Shown one piece after another: positions 44,272-52,912 of a DNA stretch of 56,612 bases. The notes under the pieces are model-generated. The model saw only the letters and a program-made list of their open reading frames with translations, was not told the DNA's origin and made no database searches. Source of the stretch: Myxococcales bacterium UBA5297 (GTDB lineage: Bacteria > Myxococcota > Myxococcia > Myxococcales > UBA5297); the NCBI GenBank assembly GCA_002408385.1, contig DHSB01000003.1, positions 32,261-88,872 on the forward strand. The letters are read 5' to 3'. A program made the translations under genes and the position numbers. Within the stretch, counting starts at the first letter, position 1. The number at the start of each line of letters is the position of its first letter.

Positions 44272-45747
44272 TCAGGACGCCTTCGCTTCGGCCTGCGCCC
44301 CTTCGCTCTTCGGCCCGCGTGCGAGCGAAGTGACCACGCCCACCGCGCCAAAGAGGGCGACCACGAGGAAGGTGATCCGGAAGGCGGGCACGAAGCCGGC
44401 CCCCGTCTCGAGGCTGCCGCCTTCGGCCGCCAAGGCCCGCGCGAAGAGCGCACCGGCGAGCGCGACGCCGAGCACCATCCCCACGTTGCGCGCGCATCCG
44501 AGCACCGCCGCTGCGATTCCCTGGCGCTGGCGAGGCGCGGCGCCGAGCAGCGCGCTGGTGTTGGGCGAGGCGAACAGGCCGCTGCCGATTCCGAGCAGGC
44601 CCAGCCTCAGGGCGATGTCGAGGCGGCTCGCCTCAGCGTCGAGGGTCGCCAGCAGCACCAGGCCCACGGTCACGACCGCCATGCCCAGCGAGGCGGGCAG
44701 CCGCGAGCCGATGCGATCGGAGAGGGCGCCGCTGAGCGGTGCGGTGATCGCCATCGTCAGCGCTTGCGCCGACAGCAACAGGCCGGCCTGGCCCGGGGGC
44801 ATCCCTCGGAAGCGCATCAGGTAGAAGGGCATCAGGAACGTCACCGAATAGACGCAGATGTAGCTGAGCAGCGCGCTCACGGTCGCCGCGCGGATGATGC
44901 GCACGTCGAACAGCGTCAGGTCGATCATCGGGAAGCGCACGCGCTTCTCGACCGCGAGGAAGGCGCCGAGGAGAGCCAAGGCGAGCACCAGCAGGCCGAT
45001 GACCTTGGACGAGCTCCAACCCCAGTCCTGGCCGTGCGAGAGCGCGAGCAGAAGTGCGGTCAACCCGCTAAGGAAGAGCAGGGCGCCGGCCGGATCGAAG
45101 GGTTCCCGCCGCTCGCGCTGGGCGTCGGGCGCCACGGCGAAGAGGGTGAGGGCGAGCGCAACCAGGCCGACCGGCACGCTGAGAAAGAAGATGGACGGCC
45201 ATCCGAAGCGTTGCGTCAGCCAGCCGCCCGCCGTCGGGCCGACCATCAGGCCGAGATAGGTGAAGGTCGCCTGCAGCCCCAGGGCACGGCCGCGTTGCCG
45301 GGCGGGGAAGGCGGCGGTGAGCAGTGCGGGCGAGGTGGCCATCAGCATCGCCGAGCCGACGGCCTGGAAGCCGCGCGCGCCGATGAGCCAGCCGGCCGTC
45401 GGCGACAGGCCGCAGGCGACCGAGCCGAGGATGAAGAGCCCGAAGCCAGCCAGCGCGACGCGCTTGTGGCCCACCATGTCGCCGAGCCGCCCGAAGCTCA
45501 GCAGCAGACCGCTGACCAGCAGGAGGAAGACCATCGTGATCCACTCGGCGGTCGCGAAGTCGATGCGCAGCTCACGCATCAGCACCGGCATGATCGCGTT
45601 GACGATCGAGCCGTTGAGCGCGCTCATGAAGGTGCCGACCCCGACCGCGGTCAGCACGAGCCAGCGGCGGTCCGGACGCGCGGTCGAAGGGGTATCGGCC
45701 CGGGGGGCGAGCGCTGGTGTCGGATTCAAAGTCGTTCCCCTGGCCAT
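44272..45747 (-). CDS. MFS drug/proton antiporter, DHA2-like
   Basis: 491-aa inner-membrane exporter with about 14 predicted helices. Typical motifs are FMSALNGSIVNAIMPVLMRELRIDFATAEWITMVFLL at helix 1, GRLGDMVGHKRV (loop 2-3 motif A), GARGFQAVGSAMLMATSPALL and the antiporter motif C region LGLMVGPTAGGWLTQ. These point to multidrug or metabolite efflux. The ATG at 45747 begins close to the first helix; only a weak ribosome binding site is seen. No regulator of the TetR or MarR type is adjacent. Confidence 0.9.
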   Translation of the reverse strand: MARGTTLNPTPALAPRADTPSTARPDRRWLVLTAVGVGTFMSALNGSIVNAIMPVLMRELRIDFATAEWITMVFLLLVSGLLLSFGRLGDMVGHKRVALAGFGLFILGSVACGLSPTAGWLIGARGFQAVGSAMLMATSPALLTAAFPARQRGRALGLQATFTYLGLMVGPTAGGWLTQRFGWPSIFFLSVPVGLVALALTLFAVAPDAQRERREPFDPAGALLFLSGLTALLLALSHGQDWGWSSSKVIGLLVLALALLGAFLAVEKRVRFPMIDLTLFDVRIIRAATVSALLSYICVYSVTFLMPFYLMRFRGMPPGQAGLLLSAQALTMAITAPLSGALSDRIGSRLPASLGMAVVTVGLVLLATLDAEASRLDIALRLGLLGIGSGLFASPNTSALLGAAPRQRQGIAAAVLGCARNVGMVLGVALAGALFARALAAEGGSLETGAGFVPAFRITFLVVALFGAVGVVTSLARGPKSEGAQAEAKAS

Positions 45748-46174
45748 TCTTGCTCGGGCCTGCGACGCCCGGGTTTTCGGCACTTCTCTCGAAGCGGTCG
45801 CACCGCTGGGGCGGGCGGCTTCGGATGGCCCGGCATCCGTCCGTCTGCCTGTCCGCTGAAACCGCGCGGGCGAGCGCTGCTGACAAATCGTTGCGGGCGC
45901 CTCGTTCTTCCCCGCAGACGAAGGGCCGGGCTCAACTGCTGTCGCGAGATCAGCCTAGCCTTGGCTCGCCACCTCCGGTCAGATTCCGGAGGGGCGGCCT
46001 TCGTGCCGGCCGCCGGGATCGCCCGCGCCTCTGCCCGATTCGTCGACGGGCGCATTGCCATGCGCCCCTACCAACCTGCGACCGATCGCTTGGGTTCCGG
46101 GCGAAGCCCGGGCTGTGCCTGTCGAAGGATTTCGGGCGGACCGGTTATCGCTCGAAGGATTCTTCGACACGCCT
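45748..46174. other. Intergenic region with two repeat types
   Basis: About 430 bp between two minus-strand genes. It carries the 140-bp repeat (45982-46120) and REP-like edges near 45938 and 46158-46172. No gene supported. Confidence 0.55.
45982..46120 (+). repeat. Dispersed ~145-bp repeat, copy 1
   Basis: Begins GATTCCGGAGG and contains the hairpin GGGCGCA-TTGCCA-TGCGCCC (46048-46067), then TACCAACCTGCGACCGAT. Most of its length matches 50577-50723 in the same orientation. Confidence 0.8.
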
Positions 46175-46915
46175 TCAATCGCCCGGCTCGAGCATCGCCT
46201 CGAGCTCCTCCACGCCGACCTCGAGCACCTGCTTCAGCGCGCCCTCGAGCCCGTGCTGACCGAGCGCGCGGATGAGGTCGAGCAGGCGCTCCTCGCCCCA
46301 TCTTTCGACCATGAGCGTGACCAGCCGCGCCGACTGCCCGTAGATGTGGTGCTTGTCGGGCCGAGCGCTCCACTGGCGCTCCAGGGTCACCTCGCCGAGC
46401 CGAAGCGTGGGCGGCTCGAAGGCCGGCGGCTCGAGCGTGTTCGTGCAGTAGCGAAAGGCGACGTAGGAGGCGAACCCCTCGTCGAGCCACTTCGCCTGGC
46501 GGTAGGCCTGGCCGGAGAGCGCCTCGAAGAAGCCGTGGGTGAGCTCGTGGCAGACGTTCTCGACGAGCATGTCGGGCGGCACGTAGAGCTGGCCTCGCAG
46601 CGGGCGCGGGGCGCCAGAGCGCGCAAAGTAGGCGACCGAGCGATCGTCGAAGCCGCCCACGGTCTTCAGGTCCTGCAGGAACGGCTCGCGCGAACGGTAG
46701 ATGCGCACCGTGTAGGGAGACGGCGCCGCGCTGGTGCTCTTCGCGAGGACGCGCCAGGTATTCGCGTAGCTTTCGACGACCGTGCGCACGCGCGCCGGGT
46801 CGGTGCCCGGTTCGACGATGACGGTTGGCTGCCAAGGCGAGGGCGCAATGTCCGGCCCGCGCGCCGTGGCGCAGCCGAACAGCGTGAGCAGCGGAAAGAG
46901 GAGCAAGGTGCGCAT
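46175..46915 (-). CDS. Zinc metallopeptidase-like lipoprotein (HExxH)
   Basis: 246-aa exported lipoprotein. Signal peptide MRTLLLFPLLTLFGC with lipobox LFGC. The zinc motif HELTH (in NVCHELTHGFFEAL, about residue 118) and a downstream Glu in WLDEGFASYVAF form the gluzincin (peptidase MA) signature. Both metal ligands and the catalytic Glu are present, so it is probably active in the periplasm or on the surface. The ATG at 46915 has GAGG eight bases upstream. It is the third gene of a minus-strand set with a zinc-ribbon protein and a transporter. Confidence 0.82.
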   Translation of the reverse strand: MRTLLLFPLLTLFGCATARGPDIAPSPWQPTVIVEPGTDPARVRTVVESYANTWRVLAKSTSAAPSPYTVRIYRSREPFLQDLKTVGGFDDRSVAYFARSGAPRPLRGQLYVPPDMLVENVCHELTHGFFEALSGQAYRQAKWLDEGFASYVAFRYCTNTLEPPAFEPPTLRLGEVTLERQWSARPDKHHIYGQSARLVTLMVERWGEERLLDLIRALGQHGLEGALKQVLEVGVEELEAMLEPGD

Positions 46916-46980
46916 GTCAAAAGCCTCGTTGTAGGTGTAGGTCAGATTCCCCCCGCGTCGTACCCCGGCTGCCGATTCCA

Positions 46981-47322
46981 TCAGGCGAGCCGCCGGTCGA
47001 TCTCCTCGAGCTCGCCGCCGTCCGCCCAGATCCCGCCGCAGCCGATGCAGCGGTCGAGCTCGATGCCGGAGAGCGAGGCGTACTCGAACGGCTCGAGCCG
47101 GATGCCGCACGATGGGCATAGGCGCTCGGCCACCGCTGGCGCGGCCGGCGTCTTGCGGCTGAACTTGCGGGCGGCGATCCAGAGATCCATCTGCCCGTTC
47201 GCCAGGCTCTGCAGCTCGGCCTTGTCCAGCCAGACGCCGCCGCAGCCGGCGCATCCGTCGATGGCGGTCTCGCGGACGCGCTCGCGGCGCAGCTCGGTTC
47301 GACACACGGGGCACAGTCGCAT
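46981..47322 (-). CDS. Double zinc-ribbon protein (zf-TFIIB type)
   Basis: 113 aa with two copies of the same zinc ribbon: CPVCRTEL...DGCAGCGGVWLDKAEL and CPSCGIRL...DRCIGCGGIWADGGEL. The four C-x-x-C pairs should bind two zinc ions. Cytoplasmic. Such proteins are of unknown function. GAGGCTTCCC precedes the ATG. It is 65 bp upstream of the metallopeptidase and 97 bp downstream of the POT transporter on the same strand. Confidence 0.88.
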   Translation of the reverse strand: MRLCPVCRTELRRERVRETAIDGCAGCGGVWLDKAELQSLANGQMDLWIAARKFSRKTPAAPAVAERLCPSCGIRLEPFEYASLSGIELDRCIGCGGIWADGGELEEIDRRLA

Positions 47323-47419
47323 GGGAAGCCTCGGAGAGTGGGTCGGCAGCCCTCGAGCGCGCGGCCGGCTTGCGGACGCGGACGAAGGGCTTCTCGGGTG
47401 GAGGGGCGGGAGCGGGGGC

Positions 47420-48985
47420 CTACGCGTTCATGTCGGACCACTTCTTCGCCATCTGGCCGAAGATCGCGAGCGCGATGATCGCGGCGACGCCGATGACGGC
47501 GAACGGGATCCAGACTGCAAACTGTGGCTGGTAGGTGTCCCACAAAAGCTGCGTCGCCCGAGCAGCGTCCATGCCGGTCACCTCCTGCAGCTTGGCGAAG
47601 GCCTCGACGCGGGTGACGCCCACGCTCGACTCGAGCGTCGCGAGCGAGCCGTCCCAGCTCTTGCCCTCGCCGAGACCGATCTGGGTCGCCAGGTACTTGA
47701 GCGACAGCGTCGCCTTCTCGCCGTGGTGGCCGTAGATGTAGCCGGCCATCTTCGAGCCGACGAAGCCGCCGATGCCGACCGGGATGTTCACGTAGCCGAG
47801 GTACAGGCCCTTCTTGCCCGGAGGCGCGATGAGCCCGAGGTACTCGTTCTTCTTCGGGCCGGTGAGCATCTCGCCCATCGAGAAGAGGACGATGCCGGCG
47901 AGCAGGATCCAGCCGTTGCTGGTCAGGCCGGCGACCAGGATGCCGCCGGTCGCCACGGTCATGCCGATGAGCATGCTGCTCAGCGCGCGGATTCGCCGCA
48001 CGAGCCAGGAGACCGGGATGATCGCCACCACGATGAGCAGCGCGTTGAGGTTGAGCAGGATCTGCTGTGGGACCTGGCGGCCGCGGTCGGTGGCCCGCGA
48101 CCAGTAGTCGGTCTGCGGCAGCAGCGCGGCGACCCCCGAGCTGTCGACCCAGTCCTCGATGAAGTTCGGGTGCAGGTCCCAGAGCTGGTACATCATCAGC
48201 CAGAAGCAGCTCATGATGAGCAGGAACGAGACCAGGCGCGGCTCGACGATGTTGGCCAGGGTCCGCTTCATCACCTGCAGCGGCGTCTCGGTCTTGCTCG
48301 CGCCCGAGGGGACGTCCCGGAAGGTGAAGAGCATCAGCAGGTTGAGCGAGGTGAACCCGGCCGAGGCGAGGAAGAGGTTGCGCCAGGCCTCGGCGGTGTG
48401 CGGCTGGCCGAGGATGGCGGTGGCGATGAAGGGCCCACCGGCGCCGCCGATGTTGACGACCCAGTAGAAGATGCCCCAGCCCAGGGAGCTGATGTCCTTG
48501 GTCAGGTTCTGGGCGAGCGAGCCCTGGATGCTCGGCTTGAAGAACGCGGTGCCGGTGGCGAGCACGGCGATGCCGGCGAAGAAGCCGGTGTAGCTGCGCA
48601 GGAAGGCCATCATCACGTAGCCGACCATGTTCAAGATGACCGAGAAGGCCATCGTCTTCTTGTAGCCGTAGCGATCGGCGTAGCCCCCGGTGAACATGGG
48701 CAGCACCGACTGGAGCACGAACCAGACCGCGTAGATGGTCCCCTTGTGCGCCGCGGTCAGGTGCAGGCCGCCCGGATCGTCGGCCTGCATGATGTAGAGG
48801 GGGACGACGGTGCGGACCCCGAAGTAGGCGAGCCGCTCCCACATCTCGATGGTGTTGAGGGTCCAGAAGGTGCGGTCGAGCTTGCGCATCCCGGTCTTCT
48901 CGACAGGGAGGGCGGTCGACCGGGGCGCGGGCGCCTGCGCGGGAACAGCGACGGGCGAGGTGTCCTGGGACTGCTCCTTGACCAT
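47420..48985 (-). CDS. POT/PTR-family proton-coupled peptide transporter-like protein
   Basis: 521-aa MFS protein with about 12-14 helices. The POT signature E-x-x-E-R is present as NTIEMWERLAYFGVRTVVPLYIM in helix 1, and helix 4-5 carries GTAFFKPSIQGSLAQ, like the PTR FKPNI motif. A loop of about 50 residues (GLGEGKSWDGSLATLESSVGV) lies near the C-terminus. The ATG at 48985 is chosen because AGGAGAAATAC precedes it and homology starts soon after; the open frame upstream is shadow. Peptides are the likely substrates; a nitrate or other solute is possible. Confidence 0.87.
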   Translation of the reverse strand: MVKEQSQDTSPVAVPAQAPAPRSTALPVEKTGMRKLDRTFWTLNTIEMWERLAYFGVRTVVPLYIMQADDPGGLHLTAAHKGTIYAVWFVLQSVLPMFTGGYADRYGYKKTMAFSVILNMVGYVMMAFLRSYTGFFAGIAVLATGTAFFKPSIQGSLAQNLTKDISSLGWGIFYWVVNIGGAGGPFIATAILGQPHTAEAWRNLFLASAGFTSLNLLMLFTFRDVPSGASKTETPLQVMKRTLANIVEPRLVSFLLIMSCFWLMMYQLWDLHPNFIEDWVDSSGVAALLPQTDYWSRATDRGRQVPQQILLNLNALLIVVAIIPVSWLVRRIRALSSMLIGMTVATGGILVAGLTSNGWILLAGIVLFSMGEMLTGPKKNEYLGLIAPPGKKGLYLGYVNIPVGIGGFVGSKMAGYIYGHHGEKATLSLKYLATQIGLGEGKSWDGSLATLESSVGVTRVEAFAKLQEVTGMDAARATQLLWDTYQPQFAVWIPFAVIGVAAIIALAIFGQMAKKWSDMNA

Positions 48986-49455
48986 GTATTTCTCCTGACA
49001 GTCCTCGGTCGCTAACACGGCAGGGATCGCCACTGCAAGCAAAGGGGGCCGGCCGCAGGCGGCAGGCCGCCGCGCCCTCGGGGAGGTCGGCGAACCGGGC
49101 TGGCCTGGGCCTTGGCCTGCAACCGGCCGGGGTCGCGCGCGGCGGGGCCGAGGTGTCGGGGGACCTTTTTGCGGCGTATCGCGCGCGGCGGGGACCGCCA
49201 CAGTCTCGGCGGCCTGCGTGCGCGCAAGGAAGAAGAGGCGCTGACGCGAGGGCCGCCCCGGTCGCACGCGTCGGAGCCGAGGTCGGAGCCGTTGGCGAAG
49301 GGCCGAGGGGTCGCGCGCGGCGGCGCGGCCTGGGGACTGCGGCGAAGCGCTTTCGCGTATCGCGGCGCGCGGGCAAGGCGCGTGCGATTCCGCCTCTTGC
49401 GGCCGGAGTGCGTCCGCTTGCGCCCGCGCCGGCGCGCGCGTCGCAGGCGGGTCTC
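48986..49455. other. Intergenic region with an inverted repeat copy
   Basis: About 470 bp between two minus-strand genes. 49171-49243 is, in reverse complement, a copy of 52628-52694 (core GCGCACGCAGGCCGCCGAGA). GCGCGCGGCGGGG words recur nearby. No gene supported. Confidence 0.55.
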
Positions 49456-50376
49456 TCAGGAACGCAGCGGGCCGTCGGCGGTCGTCGCGTGCGCGGCGGC
49501 CCCGGGGGTTTCGACGGCCGCGAGCTGCGGCAGGCCCGCGTGCGTCTCATCGAGTGCCTGGGCGACCGCTGCGAGCTCCTCGCTCATCTGCTCGAGGCGA
49601 GTGCGGATCCCCGCGCCGGCCAGGTCAGCCGAGGCCGCGTCGGCCGACCGCACCCGCAGGAGCTGCGTGTAGAGCATCTCGAGCGAGTAGAGGATCCGGG
49701 TCCGCTCGGCCTCCAGCCGTGAAGCGGACGCGGCGAGCGCGGCGCGCTGCTCGAGCTCGAGGTCGAGCGCCGACGCCGCGCGCTCGAGCCGTTGGCGGCA
49801 GACCTCGTCGGCCTCGCGCTCAATCCTTCGCCCGAGCGCCGCGCGCTCGTACACCAGCCGGGTCTCGTCGCGGGAGGCGAGCGCGCCGCGCAGCTCCCGC
49901 TCGCGCCGCACGAGGATTCGACAGGCGCCCCGCAGCTCCTCGACGGTCTCCTCAGGTCGCCGCAGCGCCTCGCGCACCAGAGGTGAGGCGCGCCGCAGCT
50001 CCTGCTGCAGACGGTCGGCGAGTAGCTCGACGCGGCCGAGAGGGCCCGCGGGCAGGGCGTCGAGCTCGGTGGGCGAGAGGCGCGCGCGCTCGCGGGCTCG
50101 AAGCCACATGCGCACCGAGGCCTGGAGCAGCCCGAGCGCGGCGAGCCCGAGCCACCACAAGGCCGCCGGGCTGGAGGCACAGAAGACGAGCAGCATCGCG
50201 GCGACGACCGCGAGGACGAGCGCTTGCGGCCGGCTCGCCAGCTCGAGCTCCCGGGCTCTTCTGGCCGCGCGGCGTCGCGCGCCGCGCCGCGCGCTCGAGA
50301 GGACCCGCTGCCTGCAGAGGAGCATCGCCGCGCGCCCGGCGCGGCCGAGCCGGCGCTGAAGGGGCTTGAGAGGCAT
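49456..50376 (-). CDS. Membrane-anchored coiled-coil protein
   Basis: 306 aa. A very basic N-terminus (1-48, Arg-rich) is followed by two close hydrophobic helices (about 53-90) and then about 200 residues of charged, Arg/Glu/Leu-rich helix likely to form coiled coils (RRERELRGALASRDETRLVYERAA). No known domain. The ATG at 50376 is supported by GGAGGAGGAAG. It could be a scaffold or envelope-associated protein. It stands alone on the minus strand. Function not recognised. Confidence 0.75.
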   Translation of the reverse strand: MPLKPLQRRLGRAGRAAMLLCRQRVLSSARRGARRRAARRARELELASRPQALVLAVVAAMLLVFCASSPAALWWLGLAALGLLQASVRMWLRARERARLSPTELDALPAGPLGRVELLADRLQQELRRASPLVREALRRPEETVEELRGACRILVRRERELRGALASRDETRLVYERAALGRRIEREADEVCRQRLERAASALDLELEQRAALAASASRLEAERTRILYSLEMLYTQLLRVRSADAASADLAGAGIRTRLEQMSEELAAVAQALDETHAGLPQLAAVETPGAAAHATTADGPLRS

Positions 50377-50998
50377 CTTCCTCCTCCCTGCGCTTTCTTT
50401 CGGGAAGCTAGTCGCGCCGGGGAGTCGAAGCGCGCCCGGTCGTTCGTAGAGCAGAAGGAGCGATGAGCGCCTGGTCGACACGGGTGCGGACGCCCGCCGG
50501 TTGCGGCCGCGCGCACGCTTCTTGGTGAAGGCGGCGCGCGCTTGGTCAGACCCTCGACGCCCGGCGAGCCTGCGCCGATTCCGGAGGGCCGGGCCGCGTG
50601 CCGGCCGTCGGGAACCGTCGCATCGCCCGCGCAACTTCTCGATTCCTGGACGGGCGCACTGCAATGCGCCTCTACCAACCTGCGACCGATGGTTAGGTGC
50701 CGGGGGAAGCCCGCGCTGTCGCCTCTCGACCGTCGCCAAGCCCGTTCGCGTTTTCACGACTCGGGCGGTTCGCGTTGCAGACCGCCTGGCGCGGGTATTC
50801 CTCAATGGGTTCCGAGAGGTAGCTTGCCTGGCCTGCTAGGTGGCCCCAAAAGGATTGACGTTTCGGGGGGTTGCGGATAGAAAACGCGGCGCATGCCAGG
50901 CTGTCTCTCCGCCCGGTGTCCCGCGACGGAGCGAGCATGAAAGAGGTGCTTGTCGCTGTTGTAGGTCCGGTCATTTCCAAGCTCGAAAGGAGCTTCAG
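50377..50998. other. Divergent intergenic region upstream of gdhA
   Basis: About 620 bp between a minus-strand membrane protein and gdhA. Its main content is the second copy of the ~145-bp repeat (50577-50723). No gene or clear promoter boxes for gdhA could be supported. Confidence 0.5.
50577..50723 (+). repeat. Dispersed ~145-bp repeat, copy 2
   Basis: Matches 45982-46120 in order: GATTCCGGAGG start, hairpin GGCGCA-CTGCAA-TGCGCC (50653-50670), TACCAACCTGCGACCGAT and AAGCCCG. It lies in the long divergent region upstream of gdhA. Confidence 0.8.
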
Positions 50999-52363
50999 AT
51001 GAGCAAGGCAGTTGACGCATTTATGGCCGAAGTGGTGGCGAAGAACCCGTCCGAGCCGCAGTTCCACCAGGCGGTGCGCGAGGTCGTCGAGTCGGTCATG
51101 CCGGTGGTCGACGCGAACCCGGCCTACCGGCAGGCGAAGATCCTCGAGCGGATGGTCGAGCCCGAGCGCGTGATCATCTTCCGCGTCCCCTGGGTCGACG
51201 ACAAAGGCCAGGTCCAGGTCAACCGCGGCTACCGCGTGCAGATGAACGGCGCCATCGGTCCCTACAAGGGCGGCATCCGCTTCCACTCCACCGTCACCTT
51301 GGGCGTGCTCAAGTTCCTCGGCTTCGAGCAGACCTTCAAGAACGCGCTCAGCGGCCTGCCGATGGGCGGCGGCAAGGGCGGCTCGGACTTCGACTCGCGC
51401 GGCAAGAGCGACAACGAGGTGATGCGCTTCTGCCAGAGCTTCATGACCGAGCTGTTCCGCCACATCGGCCCGAACACCGACGTGCCGGCCGGCGACCTCG
51501 GCGTGGGCGGCCGCGAGATCGGCTACATGTTCGGCATGTACAAAAAGCTGGCGAACGAGTTCACCGGCGTGCTGACCGGCAAGGGGCTCGACTACGGCGG
51601 CTCGCTGATGCGCACCCAGGCGACCGGTTACGGCGTCGCCTACTTCGCCGAGGAGATGCTCAAGCTCAAGGGCGACTCGTTCAAGGGCAAGACCTGCGTG
51701 GTCGGCGGCGCCGGCAACGTGGCCCTGCACACGGTCGAGAAGATCACCGAGCTGGGCGGCAAGTGCGTGGCCATCAGCGACTACGACGGCACGCTCGTCG
51801 ATCCCGACGGCATCAACTCCGAGAAGCTCGCCTGGGTGAAGGACCTGGTCTTCAAGCGCAACAAGCCCGCCTCGGCCAAGGGCGGCTACCTGCACCACTA
51901 CGTCGAGCAGTTCCCCGGCTCCAAGCTGCACGGTGACCAGGCGATGCCCTGGTTCGTCAAGTGCGACCTGGCGCTGCCCTGCGCCGCGGAGAACACCCTG
52001 CACGGCGAGGACGCCAAGACACTGCTCGCCAACGGCTGCAAGGGCGTCATCGAGGGCGCCAACATGCCCTGCACGCCCGAGGCTATCGAGCAGTTCATCA
52101 ACGCGAAGATCCTCTTCGCCCCGGGCAAGGCCGCCAACGCCGGTGGCGTCTCGACCTCGTGCCTGGAGATGGCGCAGAACGCGATGCACTTGGTCTGGTC
52201 GTCCGAAGAGGTCGACGCCAAGCTGCACGGCATCATGAAGGCCATCCACCAGTCCTGCGTGCAGTACGGCAAGGACGGCGACTACGTCAACTACGTCAAC
52301 GGCGCGAACGTGGCCGGCTTCATCAAGGTCGCCAACGCGATGCTGGCTCAGGGCGTGGTCTGA
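50999..52363 (+). CDS. gdhA: NADP-type glutamate dehydrogenase
   Basis: 454-aa hexameric enzyme interconverting 2-oxoglutarate plus ammonium and glutamate with NADP(H). Typical motifs are PYKGGIRFHSTVTLGVLKFLGFEQ, the catalytic Lys region LPMGGGKGGSDFD, PAGDLGVGGREIGYMFG, nucleotide motif VVGGAGNVALHT and GANMPCTPEA. The length fits the 450-aa NADP class. AAAGGAG precedes the ATG at 50999. It is flanked by repeats and has its own terminator, so probably monocistronic. Confidence 0.97.
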   Translation: MSKAVDAFMAEVVAKNPSEPQFHQAVREVVESVMPVVDANPAYRQAKILERMVEPERVIIFRVPWVDDKGQVQVNRGYRVQMNGAIGPYKGGIRFHSTVTLGVLKFLGFEQTFKNALSGLPMGGGKGGSDFDSRGKSDNEVMRFCQSFMTELFRHIGPNTDVPAGDLGVGGREIGYMFGMYKKLANEFTGVLTGKGLDYGGSLMRTQATGYGVAYFAEEMLKLKGDSFKGKTCVVGGAGNVALHTVEKITELGGKCVAISDYDGTLVDPDGINSEKLAWVKDLVFKRNKPASAKGGYLHHYVEQFPGSKLHGDQAMPWFVKCDLALPCAAENTLHGEDAKTLLANGCKGVIEGANMPCTPEAIEQFINAKILFAPGKAANAGGVSTSCLEMAQNAMHLVWSSEEVDAKLHGIMKAIHQSCVQYGKDGDYVNYVNGANVAGFIKVANAMLAQGVV

Positions 52364-52430
52364 GCCGGCACCCCGGGGTGGGCCCCAACGGCCCACCTGC
52401 GGAGCCGACGCTCCGTGATTCGGTAGTCTG

Positions 52431-52468
52431 AGCGAAGCCGGGCGCGCCTGCGTGCGCCCGGCTTCGCT
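52431..52468 (+). terminator. Strong hairpin terminator of gdhA
   Basis: 15-bp perfect stem AGCGAAGCCGGGCGC (52431-52445) / GCGCCCGGCTTCGCT (52454-52468), 8-nt loop. A second hairpin GGTGGGCC/GGCCCACC lies upstream at 52377-52397. T-tract absent, but position and strength fit termination. Confidence 0.75.
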
Positions 52469-52506
52469 GTATCCGGGGGCTGCTCGATGGGCTCGAAGGC
52501 TTTCGA

Positions 52507-52834
52507 GAGGTGTCGCGAAATCTCACTGGCCTCGCCCCGTCGCCCGCTCACCCCGAGCTTTGCACCGGGCCCTCGGCCGGCTGCGGTCTCGTCAACGAAC
52601 AGCGGACAGCAATTCTCAGCCTCGCTTCAGCGCCTCACCTTCATGCGCGCACGCAGGCCGCCGAGACGGCGGCGCTCCCCGCCTCGCGCGATGCTCGGTG
52701 GCTGTTGGTCAGGAGCGTAGCCTCCCGAGAAACGAGGGAGGCGGTGTCGAGGGGCCCTCAGCTTCGGCCTCGCTGAGCCTGGTCGAAGGGGCTCGGGCTG
52801 CCCGGTCTTCGCTCGAAGGATTTTGCGACACCTC
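52507..52834. repeat. 328-bp element with 16-bp inverted ends (MITE/REP-like)
   Basis: Left end GAGGTGTCGCGAAATC (52507-52522) and right end GATTTTGCGACACCTC (52819-52834) are inverted repeats with one mismatch. Inside lie a copy (52628-52694) of the sequence inverted at 49171-49243 and a CAGCTTCGGCCTCGCTGAGC motif. Related edges occur near 38324 and 38430. No transposase. Confidence 0.65.
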
Positions 52835-52912
52835 GTCAGTAGAATCGCCGCCGCGAGTCAATCCTCGCCCCCCCGCTGTTGCCCTCTGAGTGACCCTCTT
52901 CCACGAGCAGGT

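Noticed and set aside
44119..46275. 718-aa open frame on the plus strand
   Set aside because: Antisense to the MFS transporter and highly charged, low-complexity.
46055..49015. 986-aa open frame on the plus strand
   Set aside because: Runs antisense through three well-supported minus-strand genes (peptidase, zinc ribbon, POT transporter).
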